Notes under the pieces: model-generated
The model's database searches: none
Told to the model about the DNA's origin: nothing
What the model saw: the letters and a program-made list of their open reading frames with translations, nothing else
Assembly (NCBI GenBank): GCA_035578905.1
Contig: JAQJVL010000201.1
Coordinates: 1,202,290-1,266,289, forward strand
Reading direction: 5' to 3'
From: Stictocephala bisonia
Lineage: Eukaryota; Arthropoda; Insecta; Hemiptera; Membracidae
Length of the DNA: 64,000 nt
In this document: in pieces, positions 47,661 through 58,470 of the stretch
How the letters are laid out: each line of letters opens with the position of its first letter
Numbering within the stretch: position 1 is the stretch's first letter
Translations under genes and position numbers: made by a program

Positions 47661-47743
47661 TATATAATATAGTAAGTGATCAAACTCTAAACAAGCCTTT
47701 AACACAGACATGCAAACAGAAAGTTAACATAAAGATTACAGTA

Positions 47744-48235
47744 GTGGATAAAAATATGGCAGAGCTAATTCAAGAATTCCGAAGTGACAAAAGTTTAGCA
47801 TTTGCCCACTGTATATCGAGATACCTGGGACATGAGAGACAAATGTCAGCTGGAGTGGCGGTGGAGTTCAGGAAGATGTTCGGGAGGCCCACCATATTGG
47901 ACTGTATGAATAAACATTTGGCACATCAGAATATTGTTAATGGTGGAGGCGTTTATGGTTTGATTACAAAACCTAATTATTATGACAAACCAACAAAAAT
48001 TGATTATGACAAGGCTTTTGAACATTTTACCACAGATTCTATAAAAATAAAATATAGCAAATTAGTTTGTTTGCCAATGGGCTGCATAAGAGACAAGGTT
48101 CCACTTGATCACTTTGTTAGACAGATTATTGAGTTTAAAAATAAAACGAAAGCTGATATAACAATTACGGTTTTTAGGGAAGACTCTTCAAGAACATTGA
48201 GAAATAGATTAAATCATCAACAGTTTATTGATTAA
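47744..48235 (+). pseudogene. Macro domain (ADP-ribose binding, OARD1-like)
   Basis: 163 codons, although the same frame is open upstream to about 47648 and so is probably the continuation of ORF1. Motifs: LAFAHCISRYLG, then MSAGVAVEFRKMFG (the Gly-rich ADP-ribose loop), GGGVYGLITKPNYYDKPT, LVCLPMGCIRDKVPLDHF and ADITITVF. These match the order and spacing of OARD1/ALC1-type macro domains, which bind or hydrolyse ADP-ribose. The open frame is undamaged over the domain. Its role in a retrotransposon is unknown; countering host ADP-ribosylation is a guess. Confidence 0.85.
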
Positions 48236-48350
48236 CTACATAAATGTTTAAATCATCTAGAAAAATAGACATCTTATCAGAGTATTTCAGAACAAACCAG
48301 CAATCTAGAAGAAACGGTTCTGTTACATCTGGATAATCCTACAACAATGA

Positions 48351-48834
48351 GTGGCATACTATGTCAAATCACACCATTACCTTTGGGGAATGATGTTTCT
48401 CTATTGTCACCTTCACCTTGGAAAGGCTGGTCAATTCCACAACTTAAACCAACAACCACCACATGCAGTAGAGGGCGACTGGAGGTGTGGCTCGGTCGTT
48501 ACAGATGTGGATATCGTTTCCATTAGTCCTTCAAACCTCCTCAATCAAGATAGTGCTAGTGTCAGTGACATAAAGTAGAGAAATGGTGTGTGTGTGAGCC
48601 TCAGCTAAATACCAGTGATGTTGTAAATCTGATTGATTTAGATAATTTTAAACATACAACTTGTGAAGATAATGTCTTAAACCTAGCCTCTAATAATATA
48701 GAAGGAGATACAACTTGTTTTTCCCCAAATGCTGATGAGTCTTTTTTAATACAGAGCTGTACAATAACAGAACTAATTTAATACATAAGGGAAAGCATGT
48801 TAACTTAAATTATGATATTAAGAGTCTAAATTTT
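48351..48834 (+). other. LINE inter-ORF segment
   Basis: Open frames at 48351-48578 and 48590-48781 with no recognised domain, rich in Asn, Ser and Asp. Probably the linker between ORF1 and ORF2, broken by stops. Confidence 0.5.
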
Positions 48835-49620
48835 GTGAACTCTAACCACAGCTCTTCAATTCAGAGTATTTTTTTTATAGCCTGTGGAAAGTTTTATGAC
48901 AAGCTTAATAGTTGTAACTTTTGTAAATATTTTGAAGTGAAATCTTCAATGAAAGAAATATTTATTGATTCCAGTAACTTGTGGCTAATGCACCTTAACC
49001 TGCAGGGTGGCTTAACTAACAAAATTCATGACCTCCAAATACTTTTAGATAAGTCAAATATTGATATAGTTTGCATAAATGAACACTGGCTCTCAAAAGA
49101 CAAAATATTTATTCTTAATACTATTTCTAACTACAAGGTTGCTGCATATTATTTTAGGGAATTTGAAAGAGGGGGGTCTTGTATATTAAAAAAAGAAAAG
49201 TATAAATGTTCTGAGGTAAATGACCCTAATAATAATATTTTTGAAGTTTCCTGTATCAAAGTATGTTCCTTAAACGCAATAGGAATTTCTATATAACGAG
49301 TACTATGTGATCTAAATTTCAATAGTTTTACTAATAAATTGGAATCCCTGCTTATTTTAGTTCAAAAATATTTTAAGACAAAAGAAGTTTATTTAGTGGG
49401 GTACTTCAACGTTGACACTCTTGACACTTGCAAATCTCCTCACCAAAAGAATATGATTTTAAATACCTTCAAAATGTATGGGTTTATACCTAACTGCTTT
49501 ACCCCCACACGAGTAACGGCAACAAGCAAAACTTGTATAGACAATATTTTCACAAAGATAACCTCAGGCTAAATATTGAACTGGGCCTCTCTGATCACAG
49601 AGCTTTATTCATTTCTTTAG
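48835..49620 (+). pseudogene. LINE EEP endonuclease
   Basis: Reads LMHLNLQGGLTNKIHDLQIL, then IDIVCINEHWL (catalytic Glu), VAAYYFREFERGGSCI, after a stop VYLVGYFNVDTLD near 49400 where the family has GDFN, so the catalytic Asp appears replaced by Tyr. It ends SKTCIDNIF and, in another frame, LSDH...LF near 49590. Function would be target-site nicking. Broken by a stop at 49296 and a frameshift near 49570. Confidence 0.85.
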
Positions 49621-50250
49621 ATAGTAAGTTAGATAATGATAAAAGTAATGATAAAAAAGATAAATTAAAAAAAAAATATTATCTGCTAAGTCTATAACTC
49701 AATTCACTACAGCAATAAGACAAATAAAGATGAATAAAATAAATTGGAATCCATCCCACCTTAACAGTGCACAACAAAACTTCAATATTTTTCACCTTAA
49801 CCTTAAGAATCAATTTGAACAGTGCTTTCCACTTATTTTATAATTGCCATAGTGCAAATAAAAATTCTTCTAAGAAATGGGTAACATGTGGGATAAAAAT
49901 ATTGAGTAGAAAAAACAAGAACTTAGTAATATGTCAAAAATAACAATTGATATTAACTTTTTAAACTACTATAAAACCTACAGAAAGATATTTAGATCAG
50001 TATGTAATAAGGCAAAAAAAATATCCAATTATAAATTTATAGAGAACGCTACTAATAAAAGTCAAGCATCCTGAGCAATAATTAAATCTTCACTTGGTGT
50101 AAAACAGGGTATTCGAGACTTCCCTGCTATAACAATAAATAACAAAATCATTTCTAATGGATATAATATTGCATATTTTATTAATTCAAAATTCTCAAAT
50201 GTGCCCAATGAAAAAAAATAAAACATGACATACAGGGATCACTGAACTTT

Positions 50251-50912
50251 ATGAATGTAAAAACCAGCAACACTTATTTATCAAATTTTTTCTTTAGGTA
50301 CGTTTCTTTACAACAGATAAAACAAACAATAAAAGGTCTGAATAGTAAAAGATCTGTAGGATGGGATGAGATTCCAGTAGAGTTAATTAAAAAAGTTGCA
50401 GGTATAATTGCTCTCCCTCTCTGTTGCGTTGTTAATCAGTGTTTTGATGAAGGTGTGTTCCCGAGTCAACTTAAATATGCTGAGGTAAAACCATTATTTA
50501 AAAAAGGATCTAAAGAGGATCCAGATAATTACTGGGCAATATCTATTTTACCAGCTCTGTCCAAAGTATTTGAAAAAATAGCATGTAGTCAAATTGTAAA
50601 TTTCTTAGAAAGTAACCAAGTTTTAGCTATTGAGCAATATGGTTTCAGAAATGGACTGAATACTGTCTATGCGATGATGGACCTCATACATCAAGTTGCC
50701 CGTGCTTTGGATGGATCGCGGAAACTGCTGCAGTGTTTGCGATCTATCCAAGGCATTTGATTCTGTAAAATACGAAATTATTTTAAATAAACTTAAACTT
50801 TACAAAATCTCAGACACAGCTTTATCCTGGATGAAATCATATTTATTGGACAGATATCAGAGGACAATTGTTTTTAAAGATAATAAAAAATGTATTTCTG
50901 ATTGGACAAAGA
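50251..50912 (+). pseudogene. LINE reverse transcriptase, N-terminal half
   Basis: Reads IKGLNSKRSVGWDEIPVELI, VFPSQLKYAEVKPLFKKGSK, DNYWAISILPALSKVFEKIA and QYGFRNGLNTVYAMMDL, then after a frameshift near 50735 CDLSKAFDSVKYEI (first catalytic Asp) and the DWTKI segment, where the piggyBac-type element is inserted. The frame is exactly restored at 52580 when the insertion and one TTAA are removed. Confidence 0.92.
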
Positions 50913-50916
50913 TTAA
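50913..50916. repeat. TTAA target duplication, left
   Basis: TTAA before CCCTCTCCCGT. Partner at 52576-52579. Confidence 0.92.
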
Positions 50917-51232
50917 CCCTCTCCCGTCAATCCGCCTCGAAGCGCCTCCTCGATGAGCGTGGTGCTACTGACGGACCGCCTCCAAACGCCTTCACTCGAA
51001 TTACAGATGCTTGCGCGATCTGGTATCGCCTCAAAGAAACTTTTGCGGTACTGTCTATATGTAGAATTGATTTTCTATTCTACCTAAACAATAATGTGCT
51101 GCTCTCTGAGAAACATTATTTTTATGAATCTGCAGCTAAATGCAGTAAAATATATTTCCCTCTGTTTATTGCTGCTACCTTACGGGCACACTGTAATGGA
51201 ACTATACATCAACGCCAGCTGACTAAATAAGA

Positions 51233-51413
51233 AACTAAATAATATTATTGTACGTATGTACAGTATTAGCATGTTTGTTTACCGCCAAAATACAGTGATT
51301 GTTTGTGATTGATTCTTAGTGATTTATAATGAATCAAGATCAGTTTTTGCGTAATAGTGAAATTGACCGCATATTTGAAAATGAGTCAGAAGTGGAGAGT
51401 GAGGTGTCTAGTG
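51233..51413. repeat. 181-bp direct duplication, copy 1
   Basis: Identical to 52021-52201. The two copies flank a 607-bp segment holding a G-rich minisatellite. They include the ATG of the transposase remnant. Confidence 0.93.
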
Positions 51414-51690
51414 TATGGGTGGGCCACTGTATGTGTATGGGTGGCCGGATGAGTCAATACCACTGTATGTGTATGGGTGGGCGGGTGAGTCAATACCACT
51501 GTACGTGTATGGGTGGGCGGGTGGGTCAATACCAGTGTATGTGTATCAGTAACACTGTACTTGTATGGGTGGGCGAGTGGATCAATACCACTGTAAGTAT
51601 AAGTGAGGGCGGGTGGGTCAGTAACACTATACTTGTATGGGTGGGCGGGTGAGTCAATACCACTGTACGTGGAAGGGTGGGCGGGTGGGT
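51414..51690. repeat. About 36-bp G-rich minisatellite
   Basis: Units like tgtatgtgtatgggtgggcg + ggtgagtcaataccac, about seven degenerate copies. The flanking segment ends with the inverted phrase gcccacccataca at 51978-51990. Related units occur at 18420-18450 and 59405-59460. Confidence 0.9.
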
Positions 51691-52020
51691 TATATCTACG
51701 TTGAACACTATAATATGAGTTCAACTATATGAATGAGTGAAGATAACTTATGTATTCTGGTTAATGAGTTCAAATTATGCTCAGAAAGGGTCATTTGTCA
51801 ATAACTCAATAACCAAGGAAACTAAAGAACCTACAGCTTTACAAGGAATCCGAACCACACAGTAACGGTCTGATTTTCAGCGAATTTAAAAGCCTCATTC
51901 ATGATTTTCTCCCCTACGCAACACCCGGACACTGACTACCTTCCAACATGGACATATCAGACTCGTCTAATACTGCCGCCCACCCATACACGAACATTGG
52001 TATTGATAAATAATAAATAA

Positions 52021-52201
52021 AACTAAATAATATTATTGTACGTATGTACAGTATTAGCATGTTTGTTTACCGCCAAAATACAGTGATTGTTTGTGATTGA
52101 TTCTTAGTGATTTATAATGAATCAAGATCAGTTTTTGCGTAATAGTGAAATTGACCGCATATTTGAAAATGAGTCAGAAGTGGAGAGTGAGGTGTCTAGT
52201 G
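52021..52201. repeat. 181-bp direct duplication, copy 2
   Basis: Identical to 51233-51413, offset 788 bp; continues into the longer version of the transposase N-terminus. Confidence 0.93.
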
Positions 52202-52575
52202 ACGACGATATTTCTGAACTAAATGATATCCCCGATAACGATATCATTAAAATAATTAATCATTTATTTTAAATATTTAGAATTATTTTACATTTGTATA
52301 TATTTGCTGATATCATAAAAATAGTGTCTAAAAAATATAATAAAACTAAAAATTAGGCCTATGTATAATAATTAAATTTAACTATGTTGTGTATTTAGAT
52401 ATTAATTTATAACGTTAAATAAGCTTTAAAATGACATATAATATGTACTATTTATGTTCAAAACTACGTTTTAAAAAACACGATTACGGAAACGTGATCC
52501 AAGCGGTGGGGCGGCCAGAAATAATACTGCCCAGCAGCGTCATGGTCGCGTGGCGGGAATTTAAACGGGAGAGGT

Positions 52576-53140
52576 TTAAAGGTGGTGTTCCTCAAGGGTC
52601 CATAATGGGACCACTATTATTTTTGGTCTATATAAATGACCTACCTTGTCATGTTCCATGTAAAACAATTTTATATGCTGACGATATGACTGCAATTCTT
52701 ACAGCAGAAAATTTAGATCAGCTAAATGCCATCAAAAAAAATTCCATGCAGAACTTAGATGAGTGGTTTAGAGCTAACAGATTACAGCTTAACAATTCAA
52801 AAATGAAGGTTATATTATTCAGAACAGTAAAAAGTAACAAAGCCTTTACAACTAACATTTCTTTAGATGGTTTAGATTCAGATATCAACAGTACTAACTT
52901 TTTAGGAATTCTTATTGATCAGATCCTTACCTGGAAACCAAATATTCACACGCTTGTCAAGAAACTGAGTACGGCATGCTATCAGATGCTGGTACTTCGT
53001 AAGTTAATTGATTTTAAAACAAAGCTTATAGTTTACTATGCTTTATTTTTTTTTCTTTATTGCAATATGGAATTGAGTTATGGGGCATGTCCCAAGAATC
53101 ATCGACAATTTTCAAAATTCAAAAGAAATATTTAAGAATT
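52576..53140 (+). pseudogene. LINE reverse transcriptase, C-terminal half
   Basis: Begins after the TTAA with KGGVPQGSIMGPLLFLVYIN, then ILYADDMTAIL (YADD at 52673), EWFRANRLQLNNSKMKVIL, FLGILIDQILTWKPNIHTL and ACYQMLVLRKL. It ends near 53135 in a frameshift, with further C-terminal tail in other frames to about 53500. The open frame listed from 52431 starts inside the piggyBac-type insertion; its first 50 codons do not belong to the LINE. Confidence 0.92.
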
Positions 53141-53716
53141 ATGACCTTTTCAAACAAACAAAAAAAAAAACATCATGTAAACCTTTATTTGAACGGTTAG
53201 AAATATTAACAATGCCTTGTCTCTACCTTTACAAAATTCTGCTTGTTTCCAAAAATAATAATGAATCATTAAATAGATAAAAATACTGTCACGGATATGG
53301 TACAAGGTACAAAAATAATTTTACATTTCCAAAACATCGCTTGACACGTTTTGAAAAACACCTCATTATATGGCAATGAAACTCTACAATAAGCTGCCTT
53401 TGAGAATTATAGAAATTGAAAATGGGACCAAATTTTCAAAAGAGATTTTACAAATAAAAAAATATTACTCGGTAAGTGAAAATTTAAATGATAATGAGGT
53501 CCAGTGACAATAATAAATAACGTAATAAAAATATAAAAAAAGAACATTGTAACTTTTATTTTTTGAAACTCTGTCACTTTAAACGAACTTTTTCTAGTTT
53601 TAACTTTATTTTTAATTATTTGTATTAGATCTATATTTTGACAATGTCACCTATTTCCTAGCTGCGTAGACCATAAAGCATTATGTGACAATAAAGATAT
53701 ATTTCATTTCATTTCG
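53141..53716 (+). other. LINE 3' end with (ATTTC)n tail
   Basis: Degenerate ORF2 tail, then a 3' UTR ending caataaagatatatttcatt followed by repeats of ATTTC to 53716. Microsatellite-like tails are typical of CR1-like LINEs. A similar tail in reverse is seen at 62507. Confidence 0.75.
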
Positions 53717-54059
53717 CCCATATGTCTACGATCGGTGTCTTACTAACAAATACAGATTAGCTCTAAAAGATTTAATGACTTCATCACTACCTAAAGTATT
53801 TTTATTAATTACATAAAACAGCTGTTTATGTTTATGGTAGTAAACATTGCACATTTTTAATGTGGATTTTAACAGAATGGTAAATACAAATGCATTTATA
53901 ATTTGCAATTAATTATCTTCACAAATCCAATAAAATAAAGCAGAAAATTTGCTTAAAATGGAATGGAATATTATTAATAAATTTGCAAAACCAATACAAA
54001 ATTAAGTTGGGGAGAAGAAAATATAACATCCCAAAACTGTTGCTACCGAATTTAACAAT
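53717..54059. other. REV1 intron 2 spacer
   Basis: AT-rich sequence between two LINE copies. Nothing recognised. Confidence 0.4.
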
Positions 54060-55440
54060 TTTCTTCTTTCGTGCCAAATTCCAGCCCTATATCCTCAATG
54101 CTGCTTTCTCCTGTAGATGAGTTGAAGGTGTCGAGGGTGATGAGAGGACTCCAGTCCAAACATACGGACGATGTTGATGTGTTCTCTATCTGGATACTGA
54201 AGCAGTATTGTGGGTACTTTTTGAGACCTATCACAAAATTAGTGGACATGCCTTTCCAGTCAGGAATTTTTCTATCGAAATAAAAAATATCAAGTCATTC
54301 CTATTAAAAAAAAACAATCCTCTAAAAGTAAGCAATTACTGTCCAATTTCTATTTGACAGAAAGATTAATAGGTTTTTTCAATCGTTATAAAATCACAAG
54401 TGAAACCCAGTTTGGATTTCAGAAAAATAGATCAACAATTGATGCTGTATGCAATCTTGTTGAGATTATAGTCGAGGGCTTGGACAGGAAATAAACATAC
54501 ACTTAATGTTTTTCTTCATCTTTCTTAAGTTTTCCATTGTGTCCAACATGCTACTTTGTTGCATAAGCTGAAAACACATGGAGTATGTAGTTTGCTACTC
54601 AAAACGCTACCATCATACCTTGATAACAGAAGCCAGTGTGTCCAGATTGGCAATGTCTTATCAAATTCATCCTTATGTAACAAGGATCCCTCAGTGATCT
54701 ATACTTGGTCCAGTTTTGTTTTTAATTTACATAAATGATTTGAACTCAACAACCTCGACAAGAAAGTCTGTTCAACACGCTGACAACATAACTCTCTGCG
54801 TTAGAAAAAACACAAAAACCGATTTGGAAATAAATACTTTTAACTTTCAACTTAATTCTTGTATTCAATATTTTCAGAAATTGCCATCCAAACAAAGAGT
54901 TCAATAACTAGTAACATAAACTTTTGCCTGCAACAACAGGGCCGTCCGCCATGAGTGATTATACTCTACTGGAAGAATTTGATTCTGTCAAGTTCCTCTG
55001 GATGTACCTAGATAGAAGCCTGACCTGGGACACTCATGTCGATCATGTCTTCTCAAATATCTCTGCAGGAATATATGCCATGCATAACCTTGCAAAGTTT
55101 TGTTCTGTAACACTTTTGAGGACGGCATACTTTGGTCTAGTACATCCACACCTAACCTATGGCTTAACATTATGGGGTGGGTGTGTTCAATTTAAATTTG
55201 AGAGGGTTTTCAGGCTTTAAAAAGACGTTATACGAACAATGGCTAAACTGAAGCCAATAGAGTTGTGTCAAGTTACATTTAGGAAGAATGGGAAACCTTG
55301 CCCTGCCTTTATATCCTTGAGGTAGCTCTGCTCTGCAAATTCCGCATTAAGAGAACACGAGGCGCACATATTCACTGCTATGACACTAGAGGCAGAAACA
55401 GTTTCTGTATGCATATTCACAGAACAAGGTAATTTGAATA
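54060..55440 (+). pseudogene. Second LINE relic in intron 2: reverse transcriptase
   Basis: 5'-truncated LINE. Blocks: RVMRGLQSKHTDDVDVFSIW near 54150, TQFGFQKNRSTIDAV near 54410, LLLKTLPSYLDNRSQCV near 54590, VLFLIYINDLNST near 54710, then QHADNITLCV near 54775 where the YADD box should be: the Tyr is His and the second Asp is Asn, so catalysis is lost. Then FLWMYLDRSLTWDTHVDHV near 54990 and LRTAYFGLVHPHLTYGLTLW near 55120, ending with the tail HIHCYDTRGRNSFCM near 55370. Many stops and frameshifts. Confidence 0.88.
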
Positions 55441-55912
55441 ACTTTCAATGACAGTTTGTTACACCAATGACAGCCATAGTGTCTGATACCAGAAACCTGT
55501 TTTGACTGTGAAAGATATCCTAAGTTAATGCCGAGTTGGTTTTTGGCGAAAATTAGTTTTGATTACTTGGGAAGCTGGACGAAGAGTGGTTTTCTAGATT
55601 TAAGTCGTCCTGCACGTTGTGGGATATCTTGCAAAATGATGAGATTTGGAGTAGATAGGATTTTTATAAACTCTCAGAGAAACTCTTTGCATCTTATATC
55701 CAGAAGAGCACTGAAAATGGTTACTCAAAAACAAGCTTAATGATATGTTTAGGGGCATACTCATGATGACAGGCATGAACTTGGTTACATGACCACATTT
55801 AATGCAGTGCATAATGGAGAAATGAAGGGGCTATAATAGTACTTTTAACTCTAAATGTTAACAAAGCATGATTAAACAAATGATTATTAATAGAATATTT
55901 ATATTCAATTTA
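55441..55912. other. REV1 intron 2 spacer
   Basis: Possibly the last of the LINE tail (a stretch around 55530-55740 has an open frame with no clear domain). Otherwise nothing recognised. Confidence 0.4.
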
Positions 55913-56388
55913 AAGAAAAGGAAAGTAGTATATCTGATAAACTTGGTAGACTGGTACACTGTAGAAGACACAATCATATAACAAAGAATTGAATAGTGAA
56001 ATAGTTTGGGGCAACTGGCCTCTTCTTCAGTCACTAAATAACTGGATACAAAGACACATTTGAGATAGGTGGATGAGGTGTTGCTAATTGTAGAGCACTT
56101 AAACACTAACTTGTCACTTCTGCTTCTATTATATGATAAAATGGTGCTTTTATTATATCATGTAATAGAAGCAGAAGTGATATTTTACTGTTTAAGTGTT
56201 CTACAGTTGGCAACACCTCATCCACCTACCTCAAGTGTGACTGTGTTGTATCCAGTTATTTGGTGACTGAAGAGGAGGCCAGTGGCCCCGAAATATTTCA
56301 CTATTCAATTCTTTTTTTATGTGATTATATCTATCTACAGTGTACCAGTCTACCAAGTTTATCAGGTATGCTGCTTTCCTTTCCTTTC
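55913..56388. mobile_element. About 475-bp foldback element
   Basis: Two inverted arms of about 230 bp (left about 55913-56138, right about 56150-56388) with a very short centre. The arms share phrases such as gataaacttggtagactggt and taggtggatgaggtgttgc. About 85-90% similar by eye. No coding capacity; target duplication not resolved. Confidence 0.88.
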
Positions 56389-56483
56389 ATTACTACTGAA
56401 ATCCTAGGCCTAGTGCCCTGTATATTCAATTTTAAATCCGAGGCCAAATTTAACCTGTATATACTATTTAAATAATTTCTTAA

Positions 56484-57526
56484 CCCTTTTACCGCCAAGA
56501 ACCTATATATAGTCCCTAGAAAGTTGTATGATCAAATGCCAAGAGCCTATATATAGGCCCGCCGAGTGCTGACGCTCAACCACTGTGAGCCTATATATAA
56601 GCCCTCTATATTTTTGTTGTTTACATAGTGGATTTTTAATATATTTGGATGAAACCAATATAGTTATATTCAGAACAATATTTACAACAAGAATATAATC
56701 TATTTTTATGAATTGCAATAGTTTAAATTTGTCCAATACTTTCACAATATTTACGTAGCAGTGACCAGCTGCTACTGACAATTATTTATTGTTATATTTT
56801 ACATGTTTTTGATTTTTATCAATTGGTTGTTATTATTATTGTCTTATATGAATTTTTAATCTGTTACTCTATTTGTCTGATGTTTTAGTAAAACATTTAA
56901 GGTTGAAATCTTATTTAGGCCCAGTTTAGAGCATTTTAATATTTTAAAACTATTTTCAAATAAACTTATTTAAATATTCTTGTACATGCTGACGTATAAT
57001 TTTACATATATAATACATATTAGAGGATCAATAATTTTATAACAGAGTGAATATTTTTAGTTGTTACATAGGCTTAGCATATATTGCTAATTTTGACATA
57101 AATATAATTTTTATAGTATTTTAGTTATAAATTTATAAAACACACAAATGATTATATTTTGTGCTTAAACTTTATTAATTTGTTCACTATTAAATTCCAA
57201 ACAAAATGAGATATAACAAAAATTTTGGAGATAAATTTGTATTTATTTATTATATCCCAAAATTACAGATATTTTTAAGTTTTATAAAGGTTATAAAAGA
57301 TAAAGGTTTTAAGTAAGATTAATAAACAAGTTATACTTAAAGATATATTTTTCATGGGCAAAACGGTGAAAACAGGACTGATGTATCTTAAAAATTACCA
57401 GATTAAAAATCGTTTATGTGTGCATATGTTAAAAGCGGTAAATCACTCTGGTGGTTTAGAGAAGTGCAATGGGCTGAGTACCTGGCGGTAGAGCGACAAA
57501 CTTGCATAACTGTGGCGGTAAAAGGG
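56484..57526. mobile_element. piggyBac-type MITE
   Basis: 1043 bp starting CCCTTTTACCGCCA and ending with its complement TGGCGGTAAAAGGG. The left flank is TTAA and the right flank ATAA, consistent with a TTAA duplication with one substitution. Near the left end a palindromic CCTATATATAGG-like phrase is repeated three times. No open frame of note. Confidence 0.82.
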
Positions 57527-57527
57527 A

Positions 57528-57535
57528 TAATAAGC
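57528..57535. repeat. 8-bp target duplication, left (TAATAAGC)
   Basis: TAATAAGC, repeated at 58463-58470. It overlaps the right flank of the piggyBac-type MITE. Confidence 0.95.
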
Positions 57536-58462
57536 AAGGGGTGTGTGAGTAATGATTTTTTACTTCTAGTCGAGCCGAGTCAAGTAGTAGTAAATTTTTT
57601 TTGAGTATCGAGTACTTTCGAGCAAATATTTGGAAGAATTTCCTATTATTCCAACACAACTGTAAAACGCAGACATCATCCGAAGCCAATGTTGAGTTTA
57701 GCCTAATTTGTACTTTAGTAAAAAAATATATATAGTAATATTGAAATGACCAGCTGATTGGCTTGTGTGAGTTGTAAACTTACATCTTCTTATTCCATCA
57801 GTTGTGAGTCACCAACAATAAATCACATATCACTGTAGACAGTGACTCACGTAGTGTCTATTGGAATCGTGCCGGTGATGTGCAGATCAGTACTTTAATA
57901 AGTGATTTTTGTCAAACGCATCATGCCACTTTGGTAGCACATTTTCGGTCCGGTTTTACACACCGTGCCAGTTTGAAAATAAGTTACTATTAAATATTTG
58001 TTTAGTAAATATCAATCTATGTATCTGCTGGGTGGGTGGGTGGGTAAATGTCGATCTATGTGTCTGCTAGGTGGGTCGTGAGTAAATATCCAATCTGTAT
58101 CTGCTGGGTGGGTAAATGTCAAACGTATGAGTCTGCATGGTAGGGTGGGTGAGTAAATGTCAATCTATGTGTCTGCTGTTTATCCATTGTGAACTACCCA
58201 TCCCAAGGCGTATTGTTCAATTCATAATTATGCTTATCAAACTTTAAGTATGATTAAAGAAAAAATAAAACACAAGGAAACGTACAATTTACATTCGTAA
58301 TTTTTAAAACTGTTCATTCTTAAGCCTAAATTAAGATGTAGATGTAAATCTAATATTTTAATTATACAACTACTCAATCGAACTTCCGAAGCTTCCGAGC
58401 TGAGCTCGAGTGGTAAAATACTCGCTCAAATACTTGAAGTTTCAAGTACTCACACACCCCTA
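57536..58462. mobile_element. hAT-type MITE
   Basis: 927 bp with ends AAGGGGTGTGTGAGTA and (reverse complement) TAGGGGTGTGTGAGTA and a perfect 8-bp duplication TAATAAGC. Subterminal TCGAG/CTCGA motifs occur near both ends. It contains a G-rich minisatellite at 58020-58170. It has no transposase and inserted next to the right end of the piggyBac-type MITE. Confidence 0.94.
58020..58170. repeat. Degenerate G-rich minisatellite in the hAT MITE
   Basis: Units of about 35-45 bp such as tatgtgtctgctgggtgggt followed by gggtaaatgtcaatc, four copies. Confidence 0.82.
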
Positions 58463-58470
58463 TAATAAGC

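Larger units (their letters stand above)
50917..52575. mobile_element. piggyBac-type element, internally deleted
   Basis: 1659 bp, ends CCCTCTCCCGT and (reverse complement) ACCTCTCCCGT, flanked by TTAA, inserted in the LINE RT. It retains only the first part of a transposase-like ORF: MNQDQFLRNSEIDRIFENES, then acidic SDDDISELND and a stop (52117-52272), resembling the acidic N-terminus of piggyBac transposases. That start is duplicated at 51329. No DDE core remains, so it cannot move itself. Confidence 0.9.
44572..53716 (+). mobile_element. LINE with Ulp1 protease, SGNH hydrolase and macro domain
   Basis: A plus-strand non-LTR retrotransposon in REV1 intron 2. Removing the hAT-type (45871-47085) and piggyBac-type (50917-52575) insertions leaves about 6.3 kb. 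The order is: possible start ATG at 44572, C48 protease, coiled coil, SGNH hydrolase, macro domain, EEP endonuclease, reverse transcriptase, C-terminal region and an (ATTTC)n tail. SGNH and macro frames are separated by one frameshift only and look like parts of one ORF1. Several stops and shifts show the copy is dead. Coiled coil plus SGNH esterase is known in CR1/L2-type ORF1; the added protease and macro domain are the unusual part. Confidence 0.82.

Noticed and set aside
51386..51724. His/Pro/Thr-rich repeated frames in the G-rich minisatellite
   Set aside because: Antisense and shifted reading of the 36-bp repeat; no independent evidence of coding.
52431..52580. Start of the 234-codon frame at 52431 as the start of a reverse transcriptase protein
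   Set aside because: The first 50 codons lie inside the piggyBac-type insertion; the RT frame enters only after TTAA at 52576-52579.
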